In this document: positions 1 to 7,513 of the stretch, piece after piece
Layout of the letters: every line of letters begins with the position of its first letter
Position numbering within the stretch: the first letter of the stretch is position 1
Source: Comamonadaceae bacterium
GTDB lineage: Bacteria > Pseudomonadota > Gammaproteobacteria > Burkholderiales > Burkholderiaceae_C
Length of the DNA stretch: 39,227 bases
Assembly: GCA_947460165.1 (NCBI GenBank)
Contig: CANHKH010000001.1
Span: forward strand, 1 to 39,227
Direction: 5' to 3'
Program-made: the position numbers and the translations under genes
Notes under the pieces: generated by a model
Seen by the model: the letters and a program-made list of their open reading frames with translations, nothing else
Database searches by the model: none
What the model was told of the DNA's origin: nothing

Positions 1-113
1 CCTTTGAGCACGGCCGGAATGGCTTGTGCCTGGATGGGGGTGGGGGTGTCGTAGCCTTGCTCAAGCACGGCTTTAACGATGGCCGGAGCCAGGTTCAATT
101 CTTCAAAGGTCAT
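1..113 (-). CDS. DEAD-box RNA helicase, N-terminal fragment (runs off the left edge)
   Basis: The minus strand opens with ATG at 113 and reads 37 codons to the window edge without a stop. The peptide starts MTFEELNLAPAIVKAVLEQG and continues with a PTPIQAQAIP segment. This is the Q motif that precedes the Walker A motif in DEAD-box ATP-dependent RNA helicases (RhlE/DeaD type), which unwind RNA in ribosome assembly or cold adaptation. Only the Q motif is visible, so the subfamily cannot be fixed. The gene points away from the photosynthesis genes and marks the left border of the cluster. The 5' leader carries a small hairpin (121-136). Confidence 0.85.
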   Translation of the reverse strand, partial: MTFEELNLAPAIVKAVLEQGYDTPTPIQAQAIPAVLK

Positions 114-120
114 TGGGAAA

Positions 121-168
121 GCGCCCTACCGGGCGCGGGGTTCGGCTCATCCGACTGCGTTGCAGTCG
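121..168 (-). other. Two short hairpins in the helicase 5' leader; rest of 114-570 has no recognised gene
   Basis: GCGCCC (121-126) pairs with GGGCGC (131-136) across a TACC loop, and CGACTGC (152-158) pairs with GCAGTCG (162-168) across GTT. Both lie just upstream of the helicase start on the minus strand, so they may fold in its leader RNA. The remaining sequence to about 470 is G+C-rich, with open frames on both strands that resemble no protein I know. I see no tRNA or other RNA gene there. Confidence 0.4.
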
Positions 169-472
169 CCAGATTTGGCCGAGGGGTCAAAAAGAGGAGG
201 GCTTGCTCGGGCGTGGCCCGAATCCTCCCAGCAGAAGTGCTGATGTCCGCGGCAACTGGAGGCCGACGGTGCGTGCATTGTGGCACGGAACCCGGCGGGC
301 GCTTGAAAAGTCTGTCCCCCACTTGGCGCGCTGCCTGGCCCGCCTTGCCGGGCTTGGGCTGCGGCTTGGCGAAATCAGCCCAAGACTGACACCTGCGATG
401 ACCATTCAAAAAATGACTGGTTGGTTGCATTTATACTGCTGAGTCTTTATTTTTGCATTCTTTCCCCAAGCC

Positions 473-574
473 ATGAAAAACCACACTGCTTTGCCGGCCC
501 ATCTTGGCCTGCACGTCCAGCGCAGCGCTTGCATGGATGGCTTGGTCGGCCCCCACAAGCGGTGTGCGCTGTGA
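473..574 (+). CDS. Possible 33-codon leader ORF before the Cys-rich protein
   Basis: An ATG at 473 opens a 33-codon frame (MKNHTALPAHLGLHVQRSAC...) ending with TGA at 572-574. The stop overlaps the GTG start of the next gene as GTGA, a layout typical of translational coupling. There is no convincing Shine-Dalgarno sequence and I recognise no family, so this may be a chance frame. It is listed because the exact 4-base overlap could explain how the downstream gene starts from GTG without an evident ribosome site. Confidence 0.25.
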   Translation: MKNHTALPAHLGLHVQRSACMDGLVGPHKRCAL

Positions 575-762
575 GCACGCCGGACCCCCGCTGCTGCGGC
601 ACTGACATGTGCATCATTGACGCCGAGGGCTGCTGCTGGTGCGGTCAGCGCTGGGATGGACAAAAAATGTGCAAACCTGCATTGCCGGGCGACTTGTCTG
701 AGGCTCAGACTTCGTCGCCTTCCGTCCCATTGACTGTTTCCAATCCCACACGACCCACATGA
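571..762 (+). CDS. Small cysteine-rich conserved hypothetical protein (63 aa)
   Basis: From GTG at 571 the frame encodes STPDPRCCGTDMC, then a GCCWCGQRWDGQKMC segment: seven cysteines in the first 35 residues, followed by a Ser/Thr/Pro-rich tail. I recall small proteins with a DPRCCG...CWCGQ.WDG..MC signature in Burkholderiales as uncharacterised; the spacing of Cys pairs suggests metal binding, but this is inference. The frame is open further upstream to 421, but that part does not look coding. The TGA overlaps the next ATG as ATGA at 759-762, so the two genes are probably co-translated. Confidence 0.55.
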   Translation: MSTPDPRCCGTDMCIIDAEGCCWCGQRWDGQKMCKPALPGDLSEAQTSSPSVPLTVSNPTRPT

Positions 763-1271
763 ATTTGCTCAACTCCCTTTTCCAAGCCGACGCCCTGGCC
801 GGTATGTTTCTAGAGGGCCACAACCCCAGTGCTCGGGCTAAATTGAGCGAGTCTGATGTGGACGCCATGCGCCAAAAGCTGCAAACCAGCGAGGCCTTGC
901 AGGCCTATGTGGTGGGCCGCGTGGTGGGTGCCGGTCAAGGGGTCTGGCTGCTGACCGATCAAGCTGTGGTTGTGCGCAACAGCGGCCACAAGGGCGCTGA
1001 GCGTTTGGTCTTGAACCAAGTGAGCCATTTTGAGTCGGTGCGTGGTCGTTTTGGCCATGTGGTGCGGCTCAAGGCGCAAGGACGCGGCCTCAGTTTGTAC
1101 GGCGTGGACCGCGAGTTGGCGGCGGCCATGCACAACGCTTTTGCGGGTCTGGGCATTCCCAGCTCGCACGAAGACAAAGAGGCGCGCAGCTGGTTCTGGC
1201 GCGAGGCCAGCACACCCAACTGGACCCAAGACGGTTTGATGGACGCCAAGCGCCGGCTCAGCCTGGCCTGA
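759..1271 (+). CDS. Conserved hypothetical protein (170 aa)
   Basis: The ATG overlaps the stop of the small Cys-rich gene by 4 bases. The 170-residue product has no signal peptide or membrane segment. Its centre (about residues 50-125) alternates short hydrophobic strands with basic turns (VWLLTDQAVVVRN, HVVRLKAQGRGLSLYGVD) and ends in a helix. That strand-rich core followed by a helix resembles a PH-like domain, though I cannot confirm it. The C-terminal tail is Trp-rich (SWFWREASTPNWTQDG). It is convergent with the DUF3422 gene, only 9 bases apart. Function unknown. Confidence 0.6.
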   Translation: MNLLNSLFQADALAGMFLEGHNPSARAKLSESDVDAMRQKLQTSEALQAYVVGRVVGAGQGVWLLTDQAVVVRNSGHKGAERLVLNQVSHFESVRGRFGHVVRLKAQGRGLSLYGVDRELAAAMHNAFAGLGIPSSHEDKEARSWFWREASTPNWTQDGLMDAKRRLSLA

Positions 1272-1280
1272 GCCGCCAGA

Positions 1281-2639
1281 TCAATTGGGCTTGTGCAGCG
1301 CCCGGTGAATCCGCTGGGTCATGCGCCACACGCCCCACAGCACCACAGGCACAGCCGCACCCACGGCCATGGTCGGGTTGATGGGCAGACCTGCTTCTTG
1401 CGCCGCTTTGGTGGCGTACAGCAGCAAGCTGATCACGTAATACGTGATGGCGGCAATCGACAAGCCCTCCACCGTGGTTTGCAAGCGCAGCTGCAGCTCT
1501 TGTCCACGGGTGAGTTTTTCAAGCAGCTGGCGGTTTTGCTCCTCAGTGGCAATGTCCACGCGGGTGCGCAGCAAGCCACTGGCGCGTGAAATCCTTTCGG
1601 CCAAGGACTCCAGCCGCTGGGCCGTGGCCGCCACCGTGGCCATGGCCGGTGACAGCCGTTTGCGCATGAACTCGCCCAAGGTTTGGGTGCCATGCACCGG
1701 GCTCTCGCGCAACTCGGCCAGCCGCTGCTCGACCAGCGCTGCATAGGCCTGTGTCGCTGAAAAGCGGTAATTGTGTTCGGCGGTGGCCCGCTCCACGCCT
1801 GCGGCCAGCGAGGCCAGTTGGTCCAGCAGCTCTCGGTCGGTGGCGCTTTTGTTCTCCAGCCGGCAGGTGATGTCCAAGAGCTGATTCTCAGAAAGACTGA
1901 GCTCTGGACCGAGTTTTTTGGCCACCGGCAAGCCGCGCAAGGCCATCAAGCGGTAGGTCTCTACCTCCAGCAGGCGTTGCGAAATCCGGCCTACCCGCTC
2001 TGGCGTGATGCTTGACGGCGCCACCACCAGCATGCGCTCAAAGCCGTCAGCGCCCATCTGGAAATCGCTGACAGCCCAGGAGTGCACGCGGGTGCCCATC
2101 ATGGAGGCGACCACAGAGCCGTCGCCAAACCATTGGCGCGCCAAGGCCAAGGTCTCTTCAAGCTGCGAAGGGTCGCCCTGCACCATGGCCAGCTGCACGG
2201 CGGCCATGGTTTGACCGGGAATGCCGGCCAGCCAGTCCAGTGGCACCATCAATTCCGACAGCAGGTCTGGCCGGTTGGCGCCCAGGTAGGCGTGTTCGGG
2301 CAGGTGTTGCACGATGGAGTAGCGCGTGAATTCGGTGTGCCGCTCCCATTTGACCGTGTGCGTGGCAAAGCGCAAGCGCAAAAAATTGCCCGTCAGCAGT
2401 TCTGCGGCCAGGTGCTCCTGGCCAGGCAATCGCCGCAGGTGCGCACTTTCTTGCTCGCGGCTCACGCCCTCGTTGAGCACAGCCACGTAGACCACCAAGG
2501 CTGGGATGCGTATGCGCGCAGTCGGCCGGGCATGCAATTCGTTGTGCAGCAAGCTGCGCTGCGCATGGTCGGCGGGCAGCCATTGGGAGCGGCTGGCAGA
2601 TGGCTGCAGGCTGGCAGGTGGCGTGAGGCTGGCTGACAT
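1281..2639 (-). CDS. DUF3422 family membrane-anchored protein
   Basis: This 452-residue protein has the hallmark N-terminal segment of the DUF3422 family (RSLLHNELHARP, about residues 28-39). A long soluble region follows, with Leu/Glu/Arg-rich predicted coiled-coil helices at about 260-380. The C terminus has two hydrophobic segments (about 390-412 and 420-437), which fits inner-membrane anchoring. The family is widespread in Alpha- and Betaproteobacteria and has no established biochemical role that I know of. The start is the first ATG before the conserved segment. It is convergent with 759-1271. Confidence 0.8.
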   Translation of the reverse strand: MSASLTPPASLQPSASRSQWLPADHAQRSLLHNELHARPTARIRIPALVVYVAVLNEGVSREQESAHLRRLPGQEHLAAELLTGNFLRLRFATHTVKWERHTEFTRYSIVQHLPEHAYLGANRPDLLSELMVPLDWLAGIPGQTMAAVQLAMVQGDPSQLEETLALARQWFGDGSVVASMMGTRVHSWAVSDFQMGADGFERMLVVAPSSITPERVGRISQRLLEVETYRLMALRGLPVAKKLGPELSLSENQLLDITCRLENKSATDRELLDQLASLAAGVERATAEHNYRFSATQAYAALVEQRLAELRESPVHGTQTLGEFMRKRLSPAMATVAATAQRLESLAERISRASGLLRTRVDIATEEQNRQLLEKLTRGQELQLRLQTTVEGLSIAAITYYVISLLLYATKAAQEAGLPINPTMAVGAAVPVVLWGVWRMTQRIHRALHKPN

Positions 2640-2725
2640 GGGGCTATCCGTTGAGCAAAGGCAAGCCGGCGCCTGCCGTGGAAGAATTCAGCTGCCCAGC
2701 GTGTGGACTGGGCTGGGAGTCAAAC

Positions 2726-2863
2726 ATGGGCATGTGGATTGAGCTGGGTATTTTTGTGCTGGTCATCGTGTGGGGGCTGTGGCAGTTGCACGATGTCAAA
2801 AAGGCCAAGGCCAAAACCCAGGCCGACAAAGCCCGACAAACCCGTGAGCCGGGCTCGCCCTGA
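2726..2863 (+). CDS. Small single-pass membrane protein (45 aa)
   Basis: ATG at 2726 follows a GGGAG ribosome site (2715-2719) by six bases. The product is a hydrophobic helix (MWIELGIFVLVIVWGLWQLHDV) followed by a Lys/Arg-rich tail (KKAKAKTQADKARQTREPG), so it is probably an N-terminally anchored micro-protein with a charged cytoplasmic tail. The frame extends up to 2651 with non-ATG codons, but the ribosome site favours 2726. It is divergent from the DUF3422 gene. Similar short Trp/Leu-helix plus basic-tail proteins are common in Burkholderiales; function unknown. Confidence 0.55.
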   Translation: MGMWIELGIFVLVIVWGLWQLHDVKKAKAKTQADKARQTREPGSP

Positions 2864-2898
2864 GGGAACCTGCGGCATGGGAAAAACATGCCTGCCTC

Positions 2899-3909
2899 TC
2901 ATGCTGCGTCTAAAAAAGCTTGGTAGTCGGCGCAAAACAACTCGGTTTGTTCAAAGTAAGGCATGGCGCCAGTTTGGAACACGCTGATGCGCCAGTTGGG
3001 TTTGTCCGCCACCAAGGTTTTCTGCGCGTAGTCCGTGAAGTCGCCGCGCACGCCGTGCGACATCCAGGTGGGCGACTGGAGTGCTTCGTACACATTTTGG
3101 ATGTCCCGGCTGAACAGCCCCCCGGAGATGAAGTGCAAAGGCGCGTGTTCGGCCCCAGGCTGTTGCGCGGTGGCCACGGCGTAGCGCCACATGGGCTCGT
3201 CAATGGCGGTGGAGCCCCAGGTTTTGTTGAGGAAAAAGCGAATCACGCCTGGCCGGGTGAGGCCCTTGAAAAGCAAACCGCCCCAGCCTGGACCGCGCAA
3301 GGCACTCAGCAGCCAGGGCATGGCCAAGGTGCTGCCCTCAGGGCCTCGGCGTTTGTCTTTGCGGCCCAAGCCCGTGGGGCTGACCAGCGCCACGCTGCGG
3401 TAATGCGCGGGCTCTTCGGTGGCTGCGCGCGCCAAAAATTCGCTGGACAGAGACACCGCCAGGGCGTCCACCGCCTGCGCGCCCGTGCGCTGCCGGATCA
3501 AGGCGGTGGCCGCATGCAAAGCGTCAGTCATCACCCGGGGGGTGTAGGCGCGATCGCTGCGGTCCGACAGGCCGTAGCCGGGCAGGTCTATGGAAAACAC
3601 GGTGCGCGTGCGTTCAAAGTGATCATGCAGTGGTCGCACCTCAGCGGCCGAGGCGGCGGCGTTCACGCTGTGGATCAGCAACAGGGGCGGACCCTCGCCT
3701 GCCATGTACAAGTTGACGGGCAGGCCGCCGCTTTGAAAGCTCAGGCGTTCACCCTTCAGGGCGGGTTCAAGTGTGGTGGGCATGGCAGCTTCGGTGGGTT
3801 GGGCCAAGGCCAAGGGCGAGGCAAGCGTGGCGGCCATGCTGGCCGTCCAAGCGGACCACACCAGCCATTCGCGTCGGCGAAGGCCCTGGACTCCGCCAGT
3901 CGGGGGCAT
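2899..3909 (-). CDS. Exported alpha/beta-hydrolase-fold protein with degenerate active site
   Basis: With ATG at 3909 the product has 336 residues. A Tat-like RRREWLV motif at about residue 11 precedes a hydrophobic stretch and an ALAQ cleavage site, so export by Tat is likely. The body follows the alpha/beta-hydrolase pattern: PPLLLIHSVNAA (oxyanion region), SIDLPGYGLSDR, a nucleophile elbow AVSLSS, and a C-terminal FQTGAMPYFEQTELF. In active members the last segment normally carries the catalytic His (GH.P); here it is GAMP, and the elbow is not GxSxG. It may be a non-catalytic or atypical member. The frame stays open upstream to 4065, so the start is not certain. It is divergent from the HiPIP gene. 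Confidence 0.65.
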   Translation of the reverse strand: MPPTGGVQGLRRREWLVWSAWTASMAATLASPLALAQPTEAAMPTTLEPALKGERLSFQSGGLPVNLYMAGEGPPLLLIHSVNAAASAAEVRPLHDHFERTRTVFSIDLPGYGLSDRSDRAYTPRVMTDALHAATALIRQRTGAQAVDALAVSLSSEFLARAATEEPAHYRSVALVSPTGLGRKDKRRGPEGSTLAMPWLLSALRGPGWGGLLFKGLTRPGVIRFFLNKTWGSTAIDEPMWRYAVATAQQPGAEHAPLHFISGGLFSRDIQNVYEALQSPTWMSHGVRGDFTDYAQKTLVADKPNWRISVFQTGAMPYFEQTELFCADYQAFLDAA

Positions 3910-4145
3910 CAGGGCATGCCCGCCTGCAAGCGCCGGTTCGGCGCTAGCGGCTTGCGCCTTGGTCGCTGGGCGAAGGTTGAACAAATCAGTGTGTGGCGAA
4001 AACAAATCTTTACCTTTATGGGTCGTCAGAGCCCTGTGTGGCTGGCCATGATCGACCAGTCGCATGCCTGGAGCACAACTGTGGTCATCCGTGCATCAGG
4101 CAGACTGAGCAGGTGCTTGCCTTGCTCGGGTATTGGGTCAGGTCG

Positions 4146-4173
4146 TTGCGTGCCTCAATAGGCTGGTTATAAA
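4146..4173 (+). promoter_or_regulatory. Putative sigma-70 promoter of the HiPIP gene
   Basis: TTGCGT (4146-4151) and TATAAA (4168-4173) are separated by 16 bases and lie about 40 bases upstream of the HiPIP ATG. I see no TGT-N12-ACA PpsR site nearby, so the gene may be controlled independently of the bch and puf operons. Confidence 0.5.
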
Positions 4174-4213
4174 CTACCTGTCCAGATTCTCAATCTTCAA
4201 CAGGGCTTTCCCC

Positions 4214-4522
4214 ATGAAAAACTCCAACCGCCGCGTTTTTATCTGCCAAGCCATCACTGCTTCGTCTGCGGTGCTCGCCACCCAGGCCATGGCCCAAGCC
4301 AAGCTTGATGAAAAAGACGCCCAGGCCGTGACCTTGGGTTACATGCACGACACCACCAAAATCGACAACAAAAAATACCCCAAGCATGCGGCTGCCCAAA
4401 AATGCAGCAACTGTGCTTTGTTCGCGGGCAAGCCCACGGACGCCTGGGCAGCTTGCCCCTTGTTCGCCGGCAAGCAAGTGGCCGGCAATGGCTGGTGCAG
4501 CGCTTACGCCAAAAAGGGCTGA
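4214..4522 (+). CDS. hip: High-potential iron-sulfur protein (HiPIP)
   Basis: The 102-residue precursor starts with a Tat signal (SNRRVFI, then a hydrophobic stretch and AMAQA). The mature part of about 74 residues has the four cluster ligands Cys64, Cys67, Cys81 and Cys95 in the HiPIP spacing (CSNC, ACPLF, GWCSAY). HiPIPs are periplasmic [4Fe-4S] carriers. In Rubrivivax and Rhodoferax they shuttle electrons from cytochrome bc1 to the tetraheme reaction-centre cytochrome, and that cytochrome (PufC) is encoded at 35974-37068 here. The gene has its own promoter upstream and a strong terminator downstream, so it is probably monocistronic. Confidence 0.95.
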   Translation: MKNSNRRVFICQAITASSAVLATQAMAQAKLDEKDAQAVTLGYMHDTTKIDNKKYPKHAAAQKCSNCALFAGKPTDAWAACPLFAGKQVAGNGWCSAYAKKG

Positions 4523-4533
4523 GCCTAGCGAGT

Positions 4534-4550
4534 GCGCCTTGAGGCGCTTT
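4534..4550 (+). terminator. Weak hairpin just after the HiPIP gene
   Basis: GCGCC (4534-4538) pairs with GGCGC (4543-4547) across TTGA and is followed by TTT. It is a short stem that may assist termination together with the stronger hairpin 25 bases further on. Confidence 0.35.
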
Positions 4551-4575
4551 AAAAGCGCTGACTCAGGTACATGCC

Positions 4576-4607
4576 AACGCCGCACTGGGCTCCATGTGCG
4601 GCGTTTT
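4576..4607 (+). terminator. Rho-independent terminator of the HiPIP gene
   Basis: AACGCCGCAC (4576-4585) and GTGCGGCGTT (4596-4605) form a perfect 10-bp stem with a 10-base loop, running into TTTT. It ends the plus-strand HiPIP transcript and abuts the 3' end of the convergent minus-strand gene (stop at 4607). Confidence 0.8.
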
Positions 4608-4891
4608 CACGTCTGCTCGGCTGATCTCGCACGCAGCCTGAGCCACAGGTCTGCGCCGTGCGCGCAGCCTGCAGCCATCAGGCACAAAGCCGTCAAGGGC
4701 CAATCGGTGCCCATGACCACGGTTTTGATGCCCGTCATCAGGCACAGGCCAGACACCAAATTGAGCAGGTAGTCTTGGGGCTTGAGGCCCCGGCCTGTGA
4801 GGCGGTGGTAGGCCCATAAACCGGCGGTCTCCAGCACGGTCAGTATCAAAATCGCGTCCACCAAGCGGGCGCCGCTCCAAAACTCAGCCAT
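4607..4891 (-). CDS. Small polytopic membrane protein at the end of the bchG-bchP operon (94 aa)
   Basis: The 94-residue product has about three hydrophobic segments (DAILILTVLETAGLWAY; LLNLVSGLCLMTGIKTVVM; PLTALCLMAAGCAHGADLWL) and a basic C-terminal tail. A GAAGG ribosome site lies three bases before the ATG. The gene is 47 bases downstream of bchP on the same strand and is probably the last gene of bchG-pucC-like-bchP. I do not recognise a family. Its position suggests a photosynthesis-associated membrane role, but that is inference only. Confidence 0.6.
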   Translation of the reverse strand: MAEFWSGARLVDAILILTVLETAGLWAYHRLTGRGLKPQDYLLNLVSGLCLMTGIKTVVMGTDWPLTALCLMAAGCAHGADLWLRLRARSAEQT

Positions 4892-4938
4892 CAGCCTTCA
4901 TCGCTCAGGCGTGAGCCACATCACCTTCAGTGCGGCAC

Positions 4939-6144
4939 TCACACCCTGGCCATGCCCAGCAGGTGGGCCACGTCCTTGAAGAAGATGCGCACATGGGCCA
5001 TGGGTTTTTTGCGCGCCAATTCCTTGTTCATGTAGGACTCAAAAGTCAGTTGCTGCACATCGCGGTCTTCGCAAATTTTGACGAAGCGCTCGCGCCTGCG
5101 GTCATTGCTGTACCAAAACCACTGCATCATGCCCAGCACCCAGAACACGGTGCCGTGTTTTTTCATAAATCGCTGTCTGGCGATCTTGAGCTGGCGCGCA
5201 TCACCGGTTTGCAAAAAGGCGTGGGCCGCCTCTGCGGCCAATTGTCCGCCCAGCATGGCGTAGTAAATGCCTTCGCCGGAGGCCGGCGCCACCACACCAG
5301 CGGCGTCGCCTGCCAGCACCACGTCACGGCCGTTGTCCCAGCGGGGCAGCGGTTTCATGGGAATGGGCGCGCCTTCTCGGCGCAGGGTTTCGGTCTGGCC
5401 CAGGCCACTGGCTTTGCGCAGCTCGGCCACGGCCCCGCGCAGGGAAAAGCCCCGGTCGGCGCTGCCCGTGCCAATGCTCAAGGTGTCGCCATGGGGAAAC
5501 ACCCAGCCATAAAAATCGGGCGAGAGTTTGCCGTCGTAGACCACGTCGCAGCGGGTGGGGTCGTAGCCGGCGGGCTTGACCTCGGGTGTGCGCACAATCT
5601 CGTGGTAGGCAAACACATAGCGGCCCTTCTCGGCGCCGGGCACGCACTGGCGCGCCACTTCAGAGCGGGCGCCATCGGCGCCAATGATGCTGCGGGCACG
5701 CACGCAGGTGGGCGTGCCTTCGGCGCGGTTGTGTTTGGGGCGGGCCACGAAATGCACCTCGCTGACCCCGTCGGCGCCAGGCGCGATCTTCACAAAAGTG
5801 CCGACCTGGCGCACCGCACCACTGTGGGCCGCGCGCTGTCTCAGCCACTCGTCGAACTCGTCGCGGTTGACCATGCCCACAAAGCCGTTGTCGATGGGGA
5901 TGTCCACATGTTTGCGCGAAGGCGCCACCATGCGCGCCGACCTGGCGCGGGCCACCAACAAGGCGTCGGGAATCTCAAAGTCCTTGATCAACCGGGGTGG
6001 AATGGCGCCGCCGCAGGGCTTGATGCGGCCTGCCCGGTCCAGCAAGAGCACAGTGTGGCCTTGTCTGGCCATTTCATGGGCAGCGGTGGCCCCGGCAGGA
6101 CCTCCGCCGATGACGACCACGTCATAAGTTTCAGTAGGGTGCAT
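4939..6144 (-). CDS. bchP: Geranylgeranyl diphosphate / geranylgeranyl-bacteriochlorophyll reductase BchP
   Basis: BchP reduces the geranylgeranyl tail of bacteriochlorophyll to phytyl in three NADPH-dependent steps. The 401-residue protein starts with an FAD Rossmann motif (VVIGGGPAGATAAHEM) followed by LLLDRAGRIKPCGGAIPP, the conserved substrate-side segment of the GG-reductase family. A second FAD motif, VVLAGDAAGVVAPASGEGI, sits near residue 285. The ATG at 6144 just before YDVVVIGGG is preferred over the in-frame ATG at 6180. The start overlaps the end of the upstream PucC-like gene by 14 bases, so the two are probably translationally coupled. Confidence 0.95.
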   Translation of the reverse strand: MHPTETYDVVVIGGGPAGATAAHEMARQGHTVLLLDRAGRIKPCGGAIPPRLIKDFEIPDALLVARARSARMVAPSRKHVDIPIDNGFVGMVNRDEFDEWLRQRAAHSGAVRQVGTFVKIAPGADGVSEVHFVARPKHNRAEGTPTCVRARSIIGADGARSEVARQCVPGAEKGRYVFAYHEIVRTPEVKPAGYDPTRCDVVYDGKLSPDFYGWVFPHGDTLSIGTGSADRGFSLRGAVAELRKASGLGQTETLRREGAPIPMKPLPRWDNGRDVVLAGDAAGVVAPASGEGIYYAMLGGQLAAEAAHAFLQTGDARQLKIARQRFMKKHGTVFWVLGMMQWFWYSNDRRRERFVKICEDRDVQQLTFESYMNKELARKKPMAHVRIFFKDVAHLLGMARV

Positions 6145-7513
6145 GCTGTACTCGCTTGAGGTGAGGGGATGGAAAGTCAAGGTCGGCTGCAGGCCCTGAT
6201 GGGGCCGCAGCGCGGCCTATCTTCAGGGCCAGCAGGGCGGAGAAAATGAACAGGCCCGCTTCCAGGGCAAATACCCAGGCATAGGCCAGACCAGGGCTGG
6301 CCACCAGCCAATGGGCCAGGTCGCTGGCGCCCGTGCCCACCAAGCCGCCCAGACCAAAGGCCACGGCCTGGGCGGCGCCCCACAGGCCCATGCGTATGCC
6401 TTCTCGGGCATGGCGCCCTTCGCTGGCCAAACGCATCATGGAGCCGATGGCGCCAATCGAAAAAGCCCCGTTGGCCACGCCCAAAGCAAACACCGTGGGC
6501 TGCAGCGGCCAGGCGCTGCCCAGCACACCTCCGGCCACCAAGCCGGCCAAAGCCAAGGCCGAGGCCAGGCAGCCGCCAATGGTCCAGGCGCGCAAGGAGC
6601 CCAGGCGCGACAGCACAGGATGTTGCGGGTAGCGGGCGGCCAGGCCGCCGGCCAAGGCGACCAGCACCATGCCCAACAACACGCCGCCATGTTGCAGGCC
6701 AGACAGCTGGGTCGAGGCCCCGGGCGTGTAGCCGTACACCGTGCCGGCAAAGGGCTCCAGAATCAGGTCTTGCGCGCTGTAGGCCAGCATGGAGATGAAT
6801 ACAAAAATGGTGAAGCGCCTGGCCACCGGCTCGGCCCACACCTGATGCAGCGCCTGCCAAAAGCCCAGGGCCTGGCTGGCCGCTGGAGCCACAGGGCTGG
6901 GTGCTGGGGCTTGGCCTTCGAGGCCGCGCAAAGCCAGCACGGTCAGGCCCAGAGCCAACAAAGACACCGTGCCTGTCACGCGCATGAGCTGCGCCGGGGA
7001 GTAAGGGTCCAGCCAGTGACCGGCCAGCCCTGCCGTGATGGCAAAGCCGGCGATCATCATCATCCACACCATGGTGGCCGCGCCCGGCCGACGTTGTTCA
7101 GGCACGCGCTTGGCCAGCAGCACCAGCAAAGAGGTGCCGCAGGCGCTCACGCCCAGGCCCACCATCAAAAAGCCCAGCGTGGCCACGGCCAGGCCCGCAT
7201 AAAGTTGCGTGGCCATCCAGATGGTGCCAGCCGCGGCCGTGATGCCGCCCAGGCCCAGGGTGGCCATGCCGCCAATGATCCAGGGCGTGCGGCGCCCGCC
7301 CACATCGGAGCCGTGACCCATGCGCGGCCGCGTGACCTGCACCGCGTAATGCAGCGCCACCAAGACACCGGGCAACAAGGCGGGCAGCGCCAGCTCCACC
7401 ACCATGATGCGGTTGAGCGTGGAGGTGGTCAGCACCACAATGGCGCCCAGACAGGCTTGCACCAAGCCCAGGCGCGCAATGTGCTGCCAGCCAAAATTTT
7501 GGGCTGTGTTCAT
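6131..7513 (-). CDS. PucC/BCH2-family MFS transporter between bchG and bchP
   Basis: The 460-residue protein has about 12 hydrophobic segments and the signature of the PucC/LhaA branch of the major facilitator superfamily: TLNRIMVVELALPALLPG near the N terminus and SAQDLILEPFAGTVYG in the middle. Members between bchG and bchP (orf428-type) are linked to bacteriochlorophyll delivery or pigment-protein assembly; the exact substrate is not established. The ATG at 7513 overlaps the bchG stop as ATGA. A second, more distant paralogue (lhaA) lies at 20128-21552. Confidence 0.88.
   Translation of the reverse strand: MNTAQNFGWQHIARLGLVQACLGAIVVLTTSTLNRIMVVELALPALLPGVLVALHYAVQVTRPRMGHGSDVGGRRTPWIIGGMATLGLGGITAAAGTIWMATQLYAGLAVATLGFLMVGLGVSACGTSLLVLLAKRVPEQRRPGAATMVWMMMIAGFAITAGLAGHWLDPYSPAQLMRVTGTVSLLALGLTVLALRGLEGQAPAPSPVAPAASQALGFWQALHQVWAEPVARRFTIFVFISMLAYSAQDLILEPFAGTVYGYTPGASTQLSGLQHGGVLLGMVLVALAGGLAARYPQHPVLSRLGSLRAWTIGGCLASALALAGLVAGGVLGSAWPLQPTVFALGVANGAFSIGAIGSMMRLASEGRHAREGIRMGLWGAAQAVAFGLGGLVGTGASDLAHWLVASPGLAYAWVFALEAGLFIFSALLALKIGRAAAPSGPAADLDFPSPHLKRVQHAPY

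Noticed and set aside
24..442. Several open frames on both strands in the left intergenic region
   Set aside because: They contradict each other, overlap the helicase start, and none resembles a known protein.
2920..4161. 413-codon plus-strand frame opposite the hydrolase-like gene
   Set aside because: The minus-strand frame has a clear Tat signal and hydrolase fold; the plus-strand product is featureless.
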